Shown: one piece after another, positions 48,196 to 57,832 of the stretch
Layout: every line of letters starts with the position of its first letter
Numbering within the stretch: the first letter of the stretch is position 1
Assembly: GCA_020697375.1 (NCBI GenBank)
Contig: JAJFBJ010000001.1
Span: 1 to 64,000, forward strand
Source of the DNA: Nitrospira sp.
GTDB taxonomy: Bacteria > Nitrospirota > Nitrospiria > Nitrospirales > Nitrospiraceae
Length of the DNA stretch: 64,000 bases
Direction: 5' to 3'
Position numbers and translations under genes: made by a program
The notes under the pieces: model-generated
Seen by the model: only the letters and a program-made list of their open reading frames with translations
Told to the model about the DNA's origin: nothing
The model's database searches: none

Positions 48196-49299
48196 GTGAA
48201 AACAGTCGCCACGCTTCCCCGGCCCATTGCTGACTATCAATCGCTGTCTGCCGAGGAACTCTTCGATCGAACTCGTGCGGCCAAACGCACACTCGGCGAT
48301 CGTGTGATGATCCTGGGTCACAACTATCAGCGGGACGAAGTCATCCAGCATGCCGATTTCCGTGGCGATTCCCTGATCTTGTCACAGGTGGCTGAACAAC
48401 GGTCCGATCGGCCCTATGTCGTGTTTTGCGGCGTCCACTTCATGGCGGAAACCGCCGACGTGTTGAGCCGTTCCAATCAAACGGTCATTCTCCCCGATAT
48501 GGCGGCCGGCTGTTCCATGGCTGACATGGCCGCAATCGAACAGGTTGAACAGTGTTGGGATGCGCTCGGGCGGGTTGTGCCGGTCGAAGAGACGGTGATG
48601 CCGGCGGTCTATGTGAATTCAGCCGCGGTCTTGAAGGCCTTTTGCGGGGAACATGGCGGGCTCACCTGCACCTCGTCCAACGCGCGGAAGGTCATCGAAT
48701 GGAGTTGGGCGCGCCGCGAAAAGATCCTGTTTTTCCCGGACGAACATCTGGGCCGCAATACGGCCAACAAGATGGGAATCCCGCGCGACCAGATGATCCT
48801 GTGGGATCCCTACATGCCGCGCGGGGGCAATTCCGTCGAAGCGATCCAGCGGGCGAAGCTGATTCTGTGGAAGGGCCATTGCAGCGTTCACCAAATGTTC
48901 CAACCTTCCCATGTCGACTATTTCCGGAAGCAGTATCCCGAGGGCAACGTCATTGTCCATCCCGAATGCCATGAGGATGTGGTCAACAAGGCCGACCTGG
49001 TTGGTTCGACGGAATTCATCATTCGCACCATCACGGCCGCGCCTGCCGGCACCACTTGGGCGGTCGGGACGGAGCTCAATCTGGTCAATCGCCTGAAGCA
49101 GGAACAGATCGACAAGAAGGTGTTTTTTCTCTCCTCGACCGTCTGCCAATGCGCCACGATGTACCGCATCGACGCTCCGCATCTCTGCTGGGCGCTGGAG
49201 AACCTCGTCGAGGGTCATGTCGTGAATCACATCGTGGTCCCGGAAGACGAGAAGCAGTGGGCCAAGGTGGCGTTGGACCGGATGATGGCTCTCAGCTAG
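48196..49299 (+). CDS. nadA: Quinolinate synthase A
   Basis: It condenses iminoaspartate with dihydroxyacetone phosphate to quinolinate for NAD. 367 residues. The Fe-S enzyme has its three conserved cysteine regions in AAGCSMADMA near residue 104, GGLTCTSSNARK near 157-168 and the last in STVCQCATMYRID near 315. Other family blocks are MILGHNYQRDEVIQ and VHPECHEDVV. The start is GTG 48196 after AAAGG. A hairpin repeat begins at its stop codon. NAD supply may also serve Thi4, which consumes NAD. Confidence 0.96.
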   Translation: MKTVATLPRPIADYQSLSAEELFDRTRAAKRTLGDRVMILGHNYQRDEVIQHADFRGDSLILSQVAEQRSDRPYVVFCGVHFMAETADVLSRSNQTVILPDMAAGCSMADMAAIEQVEQCWDALGRVVPVEETVMPAVYVNSAAVLKAFCGEHGGLTCTSSNARKVIEWSWARREKILFFPDEHLGRNTANKMGIPRDQMILWDPYMPRGGNSVEAIQRAKLILWKGHCSVHQMFQPSHVDYFRKQYPEGNVIVHPECHEDVVNKADLVGSTEFIIRTITAAPAGTTWAVGTELNLVNRLKQEQIDKKVFFLSSTVCQCATMYRIDAPHLCWALENLVEGHVVNHIVVPEDEKQWAKVALDRMMALS

Positions 49300-49423
49300 C
49301 AGGATCGTGAAAAGCCTCTGCAGCTGCGTTCTCGCATCACTCCAATGTTCGACGTACCGCAACCGTACGCCTCACATTTTCGTTCGCTGCGGCCTTGCTG
49401 GAAGACGCTTTCGACGATCCTGC
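49299..49423 (+). repeat. Intergenic hairpin repeat, copy C
   Basis: It begins at the last base of the nadA stop. The outer stem pairs GCAGGATCGT (49299-49308) with ACGATCCTGC (49414-49423), perfect over ten bases. The inner hairpin pairs CGTAC (49353-49357) with GTACG (49365-49369) and is preceded by GCGTTCTCGCATCACTCC and followed by CGCCTCAC and CTGCGGCC, shared with copies A and B. Such placement suits a terminator or mRNA 3'-end protector for nadA. Confidence 0.8.
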
Positions 49424-49576
49424 AAGAATGGCTGTGTAAGAGCATCGGTATCAGAAATAACCTCGGATAACCTGCTCAGGTCTTAACAAACCACTGGTTC
49501 CTCTCGCCTTGTTTCGGATATAGTCCTCTCTTTACGCGTACTTCATCAGCATTTCGTTCATCACGTAGATCTGTAT

Positions 49577-52396
49577 ATGGACTATAAAGCGACGCTGAAT
49601 CTGCCCAAGACCGATTTCCCGATGAAGGCGAATTTGCCGCAGCGGGAGCCGGAGATGCTCGCCCGGTGGGCGCAGGAGCGGCTGTACGAACGGATCCAAG
49701 AGTCTCGGCAGGGATTTCCGCGCTATGTTCTGCACGACGGGCCGCCCTACGCGAACGGACGCATTCACATCGGCCATGCGCTGAACAAAATTTTGAAGGA
49801 CATCATCATCAAATCGAAGACGATGTCCGGCTATCAGGTGCCCTACGTTCCGGGCTGGGATTGTCATGGCCTGCCGATCGAGCATCAGGTGTTGAAGGAA
49901 CTCGGCGACAAGAAACGTAATCTGGATGCCCTCGCGATTCGCAAGCTCTGTAAAGAGTATGCGGAGAAATATGTCGCGATCCAGCGAGAGGAGTTTCAGC
50001 GCCTGGGCGTCTTGGGTGACTGGCAGCAGCCCTATCTGACGCTGCATCCTTCCTATGAGGCGACCATTCTTCGCGAGTTCGGCCGGTTCGTGGAACGCGG
50101 CGGAGTTTACAAAGGCCTGAAACCTGTATTGTGGTGCACACAGGATCAGACGGCGCTGGCAGAGGCCGAGGTCGAATACGAGAACCATACCTCGCCTTCA
50201 ATCTATGTGAAGTTTCCGCTGGCCAGTCCTCCCTCGGTATTGAGCAAGAGATTTGGCCCGCTTTCGTTTCCTGTCGACGTGAAACGCGCCTCAGTCCTGA
50301 TCTGGACGACCACGCCCTGGACCTTGCCGGCCAACCAAGCCGTCTGTCTGCATGGCGATATCGACTATGCCTTCGTACAGGTCGGTGATGAGATCCTGGT
50401 GATCGCCGAAAAGTTGGTCGAGATGGTGGCCAAAGCTTGTGGCTTGCCGGCCTATCAGGTGATCGCCGTTAAAAAAGGTGGTGAGGGATTTGAAGGACTC
50501 GAGACGCAACGTCCCTTGACCACCGGCCTCTCCCCGGTCCTCTTGGGAGATTTCGTGACGTTGGAGCAGGGGACTGGCTGCGTGCACATCGCGCCGGGCC
50601 ACGGTATGGAGGACTACCTGCTGGTGTTGGACCATAACGCCAAGGCCAGCGTCGGGGAGCGACTCGAAATTCTGGCGCCGCTCGACAACGGCGGGATATT
50701 CACAGCGGCCGTCCCGGAATTTGCCGGGCAGCATGTCTTCAAGGCCAATCCCAAAATCGTGGAACGGCTCAAGGCGAACGGCCGGTTGCTCGGCCACGGC
50801 TCCCTGAATCACTCCTATCCCCATTGCTGGCGATGTAAACAACCGGTCATCTTTCGCGCCACCGAACAATGGTTCGTCTCGATGGAGACTAACGGGTTAC
50901 GAACAGAGGCGCTGGCTGAAATCGGTCGCGTGCAGTGGGTGCCGCCTTGGGGGCAGGACCGGATTCAAGGGATGATTGCGAATAGACCCGATTGGTGTCT
51001 CTCTCGTCAACGGGTCTGGGGAGCGCCGATCCCAGCGTTTACCTGTGCGAAGTGCGGCAAGGTTATGGCCAGTCCCAGGGTGATCGACCATGTCGCGGAC
51101 CTGATCGAACGACACGGCACGGACTATTGGTTTGCCAGCGAAGCCCGCGCAGTACTTCCTGCCGACACGCAATGTGAAGCTTGCGGCGGAATGGAATTCG
51201 AGAAGGAGCGAGACATTCTCGACGTGTGGTTTGAGTCCGGCGTCAGTTATGCCACGGTCCTCAAGCCTCGGGGCTGGTGGCCTGCCGATTTGTACCTCGA
51301 GGGGTCCGATCAGCATCGTGGCTGGTTCCACAGCGCATTGCTGGCCGGTGTGATTACCGACCGGCAAGCGCCCTATAAGGCGGTGCTGACGCATGGATTC
51401 GTCCTGGACGGCGCGGGCCGGAAGATGTCGAAATCGGCGGGGAATGTGGTGGCGCCGCAGGATGTGATCAAACAATCCGGCGCGGAGATTCTTCGGCTAT
51501 GGGTATCGGCGCAGGATTACCGTGAAGACCTGCGGATTTCTCCGGAGATCCTGACTCACCTCATCGAGGCCTATCGGAAGATCCGCAACACCTGCCGGTT
51601 TCTCTTGAGCAATCTGCACGATTTCGATCCCGCGCAGCATCGCGTGCCGTTCGAACAGTTGCCTGAGTTGGACCGCTGGGCACTCATGCGGCTGGGCGAT
51701 CTGATTCCGCGGGTGCGAAAAGGCTATGACGAGTTCGAATTCCATACGATTTTTCACGCGCTGAACAACTTCTGTTCCGTCGATTTGAGCGCCGTCTATC
51801 TCGATATCCTGAAAGATCGGCTCTACACGTTCCGCAAGGATTCGCCATTGCGGCGTGGTTCGCAGACCGTATTATTCGACATAGTGGTGGCCCTCACGAA
51901 ACTAATGGCGCCTGTGCTGAGTTTCACCGCCGAGGAGATTTGGCGGATGCTGCCCGCAGCGGTTCGAACCGATTCAGAGGCCGACAGCGTTCACTTGGCG
52001 ATGTTTCCAGAAGTCGATCCTCGTTGGGCTGATCCGAAGCTCGCTGAGCGGTGGGATCAGCTCCTTGAGGTCAGAACGGCGGCCCAGGCGGCGCTCGAAG
52101 TGAAACGTCGAGACAAGGTGATCGGTGCGCCGCTTGAGGCGAGGGTGGTGATTGAGGCCCAGCCCGCGTCGTATGAATTGCTGAAGGCGTACGGAAGCGA
52201 CCTTCCCGCGTTCTTCATTGTGTCGGACGTGTTGCTACACGAGTTGCCGGATGTGCCCGACAGCCCTGCCTTCATCATCACCGTGGAGAAGGCCACGGGC
52301 GCCAAGTGCGAGCGCTGCTGGAATTATCGTCCCTCCGTAGGAACCTCCACCGACCATCCGACCCTCTGTGACCGCTGCATCGAGGCCGTTCGGTGA
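49577..52396 (+). CDS. ileS: Isoleucyl-tRNA synthetase
   Basis: It charges tRNA-Ile. 939 residues, full length bacterial form. The class I HIGH motif is in GRIHIGHALNK near residues 59-69, KMSKS is in GRKMSKSAGN near residue 617, and the editing domain lies between them with TTTPWTLPANQAVC. The C-terminal zinc finger is CERCWNY...CDRC at residues about 912-935. ATG 49577 has no strong ribosome site. It overlaps the lspA start by four bases, an order common in bacteria. Confidence 0.97.
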   Translation: MDYKATLNLPKTDFPMKANLPQREPEMLARWAQERLYERIQESRQGFPRYVLHDGPPYANGRIHIGHALNKILKDIIIKSKTMSGYQVPYVPGWDCHGLPIEHQVLKELGDKKRNLDALAIRKLCKEYAEKYVAIQREEFQRLGVLGDWQQPYLTLHPSYEATILREFGRFVERGGVYKGLKPVLWCTQDQTALAEAEVEYENHTSPSIYVKFPLASPPSVLSKRFGPLSFPVDVKRASVLIWTTTPWTLPANQAVCLHGDIDYAFVQVGDEILVIAEKLVEMVAKACGLPAYQVIAVKKGGEGFEGLETQRPLTTGLSPVLLGDFVTLEQGTGCVHIAPGHGMEDYLLVLDHNAKASVGERLEILAPLDNGGIFTAAVPEFAGQHVFKANPKIVERLKANGRLLGHGSLNHSYPHCWRCKQPVIFRATEQWFVSMETNGLRTEALAEIGRVQWVPPWGQDRIQGMIANRPDWCLSRQRVWGAPIPAFTCAKCGKVMASPRVIDHVADLIERHGTDYWFASEARAVLPADTQCEACGGMEFEKERDILDVWFESGVSYATVLKPRGWWPADLYLEGSDQHRGWFHSALLAGVITDRQAPYKAVLTHGFVLDGAGRKMSKSAGNVVAPQDVIKQSGAEILRLWVSAQDYREDLRISPEILTHLIEAYRKIRNTCRFLLSNLHDFDPAQHRVPFEQLPELDRWALMRLGDLIPRVRKGYDEFEFHTIFHALNNFCSVDLSAVYLDILKDRLYTFRKDSPLRRGSQTVLFDIVVALTKLMAPVLSFTAEEIWRMLPAAVRTDSEADSVHLAMFPEVDPRWADPKLAERWDQLLEVRTAAQAALEVKRRDKVIGAPLEARVVIEAQPASYELLKAYGSDLPAFFIVSDVLLHELPDVPDSPAFIITVEKATGAKCERCWNYRPSVGTSTDHPTLCDRCIEAVR

Positions 52397-52914
52397 GCAC
52401 ATCCGTTCGCTATCTTCTCCTGGGGCTCCTCAGCGTAGCGATCATCGTGGTGGACCAGTTCACCAAAGTCTATGTCATGCAGGCCATGCGTCTGCATGAG
52501 TCCATTCCGGTCATCCCCAATTTCTTCAGCATTACCTACATTCGCAACCCTGGCGCGGCATTCGGATTTTTGTCATCCAGCAGCGGGTCTTTCCGTTTCG
52601 TGTTTTTCGGATTGACCTCGATTTTTGCCATGGGCTTGCTGGGGACTATTCTTGTGCGCATGCCGAAACATGACTGGTTGGGACAACTCAGCGTGGCGGC
52701 GATTCTCGGTGGGGCGATCGGGAATTTATTGGACCGCTTGCGCTACGGAGAAGTGATCGATTTTCTCGACTTCTATGTAAGCGGATACCATTGGCCGGCT
52801 TTCAATGTGGCAGACTCAGCAATTACCGTCGGGGTGGTGTTTCTGATTCTTCACTTTGCCTTCGACAAGCATCCAGATGACACCCCGGTTCTCGAAAAGA
52901 ACCGACCTTCCTGA
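52393..52914 (+). CDS. lspA: Lipoprotein signal peptidase II
   Basis: It removes the signal peptide of prolipoproteins at the inner membrane. 173 residues with four transmembrane helices. The catalytic aspartates are in GNLLDRLRYGEVIDFLDFY and FNVADSAITVG (residues about 111 and 140). NPGAAFGFLSS is the conserved substrate-site motif. The start is GTG overlapping the ileS stop as GTGA. It is needed for the lipoprotein encoded at 54162. Confidence 0.95.
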   Translation: MSTSVRYLLLGLLSVAIIVVDQFTKVYVMQAMRLHESIPVIPNFFSITYIRNPGAAFGFLSSSSGSFRFVFFGLTSIFAMGLLGTILVRMPKHDWLGQLSVAAILGGAIGNLLDRLRYGEVIDFLDFYVSGYHWPAFNVADSAITVGVVFLILHFAFDKHPDDTPVLEKNRPS

Positions 52915-53024
52915 CGTCGCTCCCGATCCGTCGATCCGCCAAAGAGGATGATGAAACGGCCTTCTGACGGACGGCAGTGGTTCATGCGAACCTCCACTCA
53001 TCGGGGCCTCTATTTCTCATTTGA

Positions 53025-53900
53025 TTAACGGACGACCAACAGGACGACGACGCCCAGCACCATGCGATAGTAGGCGAACACGCGCAAGCTGTGGCGTTGA
53101 ACGAATGTAAGGAAAGCGGCGATGACCGCCCAGGCGACGACGAACGACACAGCCAGGCCGATTGCGAGAGCCACGTAGTCCTGGTGGGTGAAGACGGCTT
53201 GCGATTTCAGCATCTGGTAGATCGTGGCGATGATCATGGTCGGGAGCGCCAGAAAGAAGGAGTATTCGGTGGCGACGCGACGGTCGAGGCCGGCGAGGAG
53301 ACCCCCGACGATCGTTGAGCCGGAGCGGGACATGCCCGGAATCAACGCCGCGCATTGCGCGAGACCGATCCAGAGGGCAGACCGAGGAGTGACCTGAAGC
53401 AGTTCGGTGATGCGCGCGCGGTCCCGCATCCGCTCGACCGCCAAAATGATGAAGCCTCCGACGATCAGTGAAATCGCGACTGTGGCCGGCGCGAAGAGAT
53501 AGGCCTTGATCGATTTGTGAGCGAGGAAGCCCACGAGCGCAGCGGGTAAAAAGGCCAACATTAATCCGACGATGAACCACAGATTAGGGTGGGCAAGGAT
53601 GGACTCTCGCAGAAGCGCGCCCCAGGGCCGATGATGCTGTGCCGGCAGCCATGATCGAATATCTTGCTGCTCGCGAAACGCATGCGAAGCCAGCGCCGCA
53701 AGTTTGCCGCGTTCGTAAGCGATGATGGCGAGAATCGATCCCAGTTGAATTGAAATTTCCACATTCGAGGCGATGTCCCCCGTAAACCCGAGGGCATGCC
53801 CGGCCAGAATCAGGTGGCCTGTCGAGGAAACGGGAAGAAATTCCGTCAATCCTTCGATGATGCCGAGAATGACGGCGAGCTCCGGGCCCCAGTTCATCAT
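53025..53900 (-). CDS. uppP: Undecaprenyl-diphosphatase
   Basis: It regenerates the lipid carrier of cell-wall synthesis from undecaprenyl pyrophosphate. 291 residues, polytopic. The family motifs are EGLTEFLPVSSTGHLILAGH near residues 15-34 and PGMSRSGSTIVGGLLAGLDR near 185-204, including the catalytic Glu, Ser and Arg positions. The length is slightly above the usual 265-275 owing to the loop FREQQDIRSWLPAQHHR. It is transcribed divergently from the lipoprotein gene. Confidence 0.95.
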   Translation of the reverse strand: MMNWGPELAVILGIIEGLTEFLPVSSTGHLILAGHALGFTGDIASNVEISIQLGSILAIIAYERGKLAALASHAFREQQDIRSWLPAQHHRPWGALLRESILAHPNLWFIVGLMLAFLPAALVGFLAHKSIKAYLFAPATVAISLIVGGFIILAVERMRDRARITELLQVTPRSALWIGLAQCAALIPGMSRSGSTIVGGLLAGLDRRVATEYSFFLALPTMIIATIYQMLKSQAVFTHQDYVALAIGLAVSFVVAWAVIAAFLTFVQRHSLRVFAYYRMVLGVVVLLVVR

Positions 53901-54082
53901 AATTCAATGAGATGGTAGTTGGAGGTACAGGTGGTTTGGCGCGTGGTTCGCTGAACAGTCGTTGCATATTCCCAAACTGAACCCCGACAGTCAAGTCTCC
54001 TCTGCTTATTCCCCAATGCGATGGCGGCTGACGCCATGGGCTGTCGCCCCTGGGCGAGAGGCCTTAGGCAATCGCAAACATA

Positions 54083-54111
54083 TTGACAAAGTACGGGTGT
54101 TGGCATACACA
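54083..54111 (+). promoter_or_regulatory. Promoter of the coiled-coil lipoprotein gene
   Basis: TTGACA (54083-54088) and TACACA (54106-54111) are separated by 17 bases, the same combination as at the bacterioferritin genes. The gene begins about 50 bases downstream after AGGGGAGGG. Confidence 0.65.
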
Positions 54112-54161
54112 CAACAAGAAGCAGTGGACCGATCGGTCCTGGTCGAACAGGGGAGGGTCGC

Positions 54162-54884
54162 ATGAGGCATGTGTGGATTGGCGGGCTCGCGCTCATCGGC
54201 GTGATGGCCGTCAGCGGGTGCGTGAGCGAAAAAAAGTATCATGAAGTGCTTGCCGATGCCGAAGCCGCCAGGAGCGATCTGGAACGTGCGCGTGCGCAAA
54301 AGAATGCCTTGGAGCAACAGGTCAAGACGCTGAAGGACCTCAACACTAAATTCGGCAGTGAAAGCCAAATTGCCCGGGATGAACTCCAGCGTATTCAGCA
54401 TGGGCGCGATAAAGAACGCGATACCATCGATGTGCGCACGAAGGAGCTGGAAGACAAGGTAAAGCAGCTGTCGGCCCAGAATCGAAACATCAAGCAAGAG
54501 TATGAAGAGGCCCGCCGGCACAATGAGCAGCTGAAGTCCTTGGTGGCGCGTTATCAAAAAGAAATGAAAGAACGCACGAGGTCGCTGTCGTCCAATTTGC
54601 CGCCGTCGGCTGGCGCCGCGCCTTCACCGGGAGCCGGTTCGGCGTCGAATAAATCGAAGGCGCCGTCAGGCATGCCCGCCGAAGCCTCTCCGGCTGTATC
54701 GCTGCTCAATATCAATAAAGTGTCCTCGACTGACTTGGTGCTCTCTTTGGGCATCACGCAAGATGTGGCCGACCGGATCGTGAGTAACCGCCCCTATAAA
54801 GTGAAGGGCGAATTGGTGGCCAAAAATGTGGTGCCGAAAGCTGTGTTCGACGACATCAAGGACCGCATCTCCGTAAGTCCCTAA
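54162..54884 (+). CDS. Coiled-coil lipoprotein with ComEA-like helix-hairpin-helix tail
   Basis: A 240-residue lipoprotein. The signal peptide (about residues 1-20) ends in the lipobox VSGC with Cys21. Residues about 24-145 form a long heptad-type coiled coil (LADAEAARSDLERARAQKN onward). A flexible Ala/Pro/Ser/Gly linker covers about 146-180. The last 60 residues read LLNINKVSSTDLVLSLGITQ then DVADRIVSNRPYKVKGELV and ending DDIKDRISV, the order of a ComEA-type HhH domain, with the usual GIG replaced by GIT. Its ligand could be DNA or another protein. Location is probably the outer or inner membrane periplasmic face. Confidence 0.82.
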   Translation: MRHVWIGGLALIGVMAVSGCVSEKKYHEVLADAEAARSDLERARAQKNALEQQVKTLKDLNTKFGSESQIARDELQRIQHGRDKERDTIDVRTKELEDKVKQLSAQNRNIKQEYEEARRHNEQLKSLVARYQKEMKERTRSLSSNLPPSAGAAPSPGAGSASNKSKAPSGMPAEASPAVSLLNINKVSSTDLVLSLGITQDVADRIVSNRPYKVKGELVAKNVVPKAVFDDIKDRISVSP

Positions 54885-55153
54885 GGTGTAGATGTTATTT
54901 GAAAAGTCAGCGGCTCCATCCGTCCCGGGCCGTACCTGCTAACGAGGCCAGACGGTAACCAACTGCCCGCTGCCAACCTTGGGATATGCCACCGTGCGTT
55001 CGGACACAAGACGTTGAGGCTTCCCTTGTCCCGCCCATACCGATTTCTCCGACAGGACCATAAAACCGGAAGCGAGCTTCGCTGGCTACGTCAGATCTCA
55101 TACCGTCTCGTGTTTCCACATCTCCATCTGTCGTTCATTGGGAGCTAGTTTCC
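54885..55153. other. Intergenic region without a supportable gene
   Basis: No frame in these 269 bases has a ribosome site or family pattern; together with the pseudogene that follows, it makes a gene-poor stretch of about 0.8 kb before the MacA-type gene. Confidence 0.4.
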
Positions 55154-55438
55154 ATGCACGACTCCTTCTTGCGGGCCGAAGTATGAGAGTTTCTGCTCGG
55201 TTCTAAAGTGTTGCTCTCGCCGGCACTCTGTCCGGCAGATCTCGCGTAGGAAGAGCATAGCCTTATTGCCGAGTTCATCGTGAAGTTATCCAATCCAGAC
55301 CATGCATGGAGGAAGTCACCACCGATTCGACATCCCTACGCCAAAGTGGAATTCGATCCTGCGCCGAGACTATGTGACAGGCTGCGCCGTCTCATAATCG
55401 AAGATCCTGCCTCCTCAGCTCGCTTGAAATCTGGATGA
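55154..55438 (+). pseudogene. Small gene of unknown family interrupted by two in-frame stops
   Basis: From ATG 55154 to TGA 55436 one frame stays free of shifts for 94 codons apart from TGA at 55184-55186 and TAG at 55247-55249. The translated pieces (MHDSFLRAEV, EFLLGSKVLLSPALCPADLA, EEHSLIAEFIVKLSNPDHAW onward to DPASSARLKSG) look protein-like and join sensibly across both stops. This suggests recent inactivation by point mutation. The family is not recognised. There is no clear ribosome site. Confidence 0.5.
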
Positions 55439-55540
55439 CTCAATCGGAATGATCAGATTCGGTGATATCCAGGACCCGACTACTGTTCGGCCCCTAGTAA
55501 GTGTCTGTGGCGATCATCCACGCAGATGGACGCTGCTATC

Positions 55541-55574
55541 GAAAGCCCGTTTGCCGCCAGGCAATCGGGCTTTC
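55541..55574. terminator. Strong perfect hairpin, likely bidirectional terminator
   Basis: GAAAGCCCG (55541-55549) pairs with CGGGCTTTC (55566-55574), extended inwards after one T-T mismatch by TTGCC and GGCAA around the tetraloop GCCA. On both strands the closing A/T-rich base of the stem would serve in place of a long U-run. It lies about 95 bases before the MacA-type gene. Confidence 0.65.
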
Positions 55575-55669
55575 TCTTCCGGACAAAACGGCGAGGGCGC
55601 GTACTTGCTGAATCGTAAAATTGTTTCCTGCTAAGATACGCAATCGTTCACAGGAAGGATTGCGTCCCC

Positions 55670-56944
55670 ATGCGCCGTATCGCGTTGGTTGCCGGAATGC
55701 TGGCCATTGCCTTCACCATCGCCGGATATGTCTTTTTCAACGGCGAGCGGAAGCCTCCGATACGATATCGCACGGCGCCTGTCGAACGGGGGACGATCCT
55801 GTCGCTGGTGACGGCTACGGGTACGATCAACCCCATTACCACGATCCAGGTCGGCAGCCAGGTGTCCGGCATGATCGAAAGCCTCCATGCGGATTTTAAT
55901 TCCAATGTGAAGGCAAACCAGGTGGTGGCGCGCATCGATCCCTTTCCCTATCGGGCTAGGAGGGATCAGGCGGTCGCAAGCTTGGCCAATGCAAAAGCGG
56001 CATTCGAAAAGGCACGGATCGACCTGGCGCAGCGACGGCGGGAACTAGATCGGGCCAAGTCGCTGATAGGCCAGCAATTCATCTCACAAAATGAAGTCGA
56101 TGTCGCTCTGACGGCATCCGAAGGCGCCGCCGCACAATTGAAAGTTACGGAAGCGGCCGTGAAACAGGCGGAAGCGATGGTCGCGTCCGCTCAGTTGGAC
56201 CTCAAATATACCGTGATCCGTTCGCCGGTCGACGGGGTGGTGCTTTCCAGGCAGGTGGAAGTCGGCCAACGCATCTCAGCGAATTTCTCTATTCCCACTC
56301 TGTTCGCGATCGCCGAAGATGTCACGAAGATGCAGGTCGATACCAACGTCAGCGAGGCTGACATCGGAGGCGTGGTCGAAGGAAAAGAGGTCTCGTTCAC
56401 GGTGGATGCCTATCCAGGAGAGCTCTTTCAGGGGAAGGTCCGCCAGGTCAGAAATGCGCCGATCAACATACAAAACGTGGTGATCTACGATGTCGTAGTC
56501 GAATTCGAAAATCCGAATTTTCGCTTGAAGCCCGGCATGACGGCGAACGTGTCCATTGTCGTGGCCAGGAAGGACCATATTCTCAAGGTACCGAACGCGG
56601 CGTTGCGATTCACTCCGCCGAAGGAAGTGCGAGAAGCGGGAGCGGCGGCCCGACTGGCAAAGAATGAGGGCGGCGGAGGTCACTCGGAAGGCGGAGTGCC
56701 TGACTCGGCGAGCCGCCGGCGTCCTCTCTGGAAGGAGACAGTCAACGATAAGCCGGAGCCAATCCTAGTGGACATGGGAATTTCAGACGGGTCCTACACT
56801 GAGATCGGCTCCACGGAAATCCATGAGGGTGATGAGGTCATCACCGGGATTGAGTCTCTGCGCGGAGATCGGAGGAACGGCGATCTTCCTCCCGGCTTTG
56901 GATCCAGTCAGCAACGTAGCCAGCGGCGTGATCGCGGGATGTAG
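55670..56944 (+). CDS. MacA/HlyD-type periplasmic adaptor protein
   Basis: The membrane-fusion component of a tripartite efflux pump. 424 residues: N-terminal membrane anchor (about 5-23), a barrel-sandwich hybrid lipoyl half GSQVSGMIESLHADFNSNVK, a helical hairpin (about 110-180) including KSLIGQQFISQNEVDVALTA, the second lipoyl half YTVIRSPVDGVVLSRQVEVG, then beta-barrel and membrane-proximal parts with LKPGMTANVSIVV. A Gly/Ser-rich insert (GGGGHSEGGVPDS) near residue 340 makes it longer than typical MacA. An outer-membrane TolC-type gene is not in the window. Confidence 0.92.
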   Translation: MRRIALVAGMLAIAFTIAGYVFFNGERKPPIRYRTAPVERGTILSLVTATGTINPITTIQVGSQVSGMIESLHADFNSNVKANQVVARIDPFPYRARRDQAVASLANAKAAFEKARIDLAQRRRELDRAKSLIGQQFISQNEVDVALTASEGAAAQLKVTEAAVKQAEAMVASAQLDLKYTVIRSPVDGVVLSRQVEVGQRISANFSIPTLFAIAEDVTKMQVDTNVSEADIGGVVEGKEVSFTVDAYPGELFQGKVRQVRNAPINIQNVVIYDVVVEFENPNFRLKPGMTANVSIVVARKDHILKVPNAALRFTPPKEVREAGAAARLAKNEGGGGHSEGGVPDSASRRRPLWKETVNDKPEPILVDMGISDGSYTEIGSTEIHEGDEVITGIESLRGDRRNGDLPPGFGSSQQRSQRRDRGM

Positions 56945-57115
56945 CCGGGTGCCGAACACATGCGCCGCCGCGGTTTCGATCCTCGTGACGGCGAAATTTC
57001 TGGAATCTGACGATCTGATCATCTACTGAGTGTCCGACAACCGACAGATCAACAGATTCTTGACGTGCATACTACGGCAACCGACGCTTCGTGAGTGACG
57101 GACCAGGAGGACGGT

Positions 57116-57826
57116 ATGGGCTCCTTCATTCAATGCGAAAACATCTGGAAAATCTATCGCGTCGGCGATGTCGAGGTTCAGGCCTTGCGAGACATCGATC
57201 TTACCGTTGATCGTGGGGAATTCGTGGCGGTCATGGGCGCGTCAGGATCCGGGAAGTCGACCCTGATGAACATCCTCGGCTGTCTTGACAGACCCACGCG
57301 CGGCCGATACCAACTGGAGGGATTGGATGTAGGGGCGGCGAGTCTTGATTCCCTGGCGGATGTGCGCAATCGGCAAATCGGCTTTGTTTTCCAGAGCTTC
57401 AATCTCATTCCGAGAACCAGCGCGTTGGAAAATGTTCAGTTGCCGCTCTTCTATCGCGGGGTCTCGATCAAACAGCAGCGACAGCAGGCCGCAGCCGCCT
57501 TGCATCGTGTCGGACTCGCCGGCCGGGAGCACCACTTTCCAGCGCAGCTTTCCGGGGGGCAGCAGCAGCGTGTCGCCGTCGCCAGGGCATTGGTGGGGAC
57601 ACCCACGATTCTCTTCGCGGACGAACCCACGGGTAATCTCGATACTCCGTCGAGCCGTGAAATCATGGACCTGCTCGATCACCTCAACCGTGAGGATGGA
57701 ATGACCATCATCCTGGTGACGCACGAATCCGATATTGCCGCCTACGCCTCCCGTGAAATCCTTATGAAGGACGGACAAGTCGTGCAAGATGTCCGGCGAG
57801 TTGCGCGCCTGTCTGCCGTTCGATGA
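57116..57826 (+). CDS. MacB/LolD-type ABC transporter ATPase
   Basis: A 236-residue ATPase with Walker [10 protein letters not shown] near residues 42-50, signature [15 protein letters not shown], Walker [14 protein letters not shown], and H-loop VTHESD. The MacB-like phrase ADEPTGNLD identifies the subfamily. ATG 57116 is chosen because AGGAGG lies 5 bases upstream; the frame extends to GTG 57095. It is 6 bases before the permease gene, so ATPase and permease are separate here, unlike fused E. coli MacB. Confidence 0.95.
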   Translation: MGSFIQCENIWKIYRVGDVEVQALRDIDLTVDRGEFVAVMGASGSGKSTLMNILGCLDRPTRGRYQLEGLDVGAASLDSLADVRNRQIGFVFQSFNLIPRTSALENVQLPLFYRGVSIKQQRQQAAAALHRVGLAGREHHFPAQLSGGQQQRVAVARALVGTPTILFADEPTGNLDTPSSREIMDLLDHLNREDGMTIILVTHESDIAAYASREILMKDGQVVQDVRRVARLSAVR

Positions 57827-57832
57827 TCACCC

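Noticed and set aside
47640..48233. A 197-codon plus-strand frame reaching into nadA
   Set aside because: Composition is biased to Cys, Arg, Ser and Pro, there is no ribosome site, and it overlaps the well-supported nadA start.
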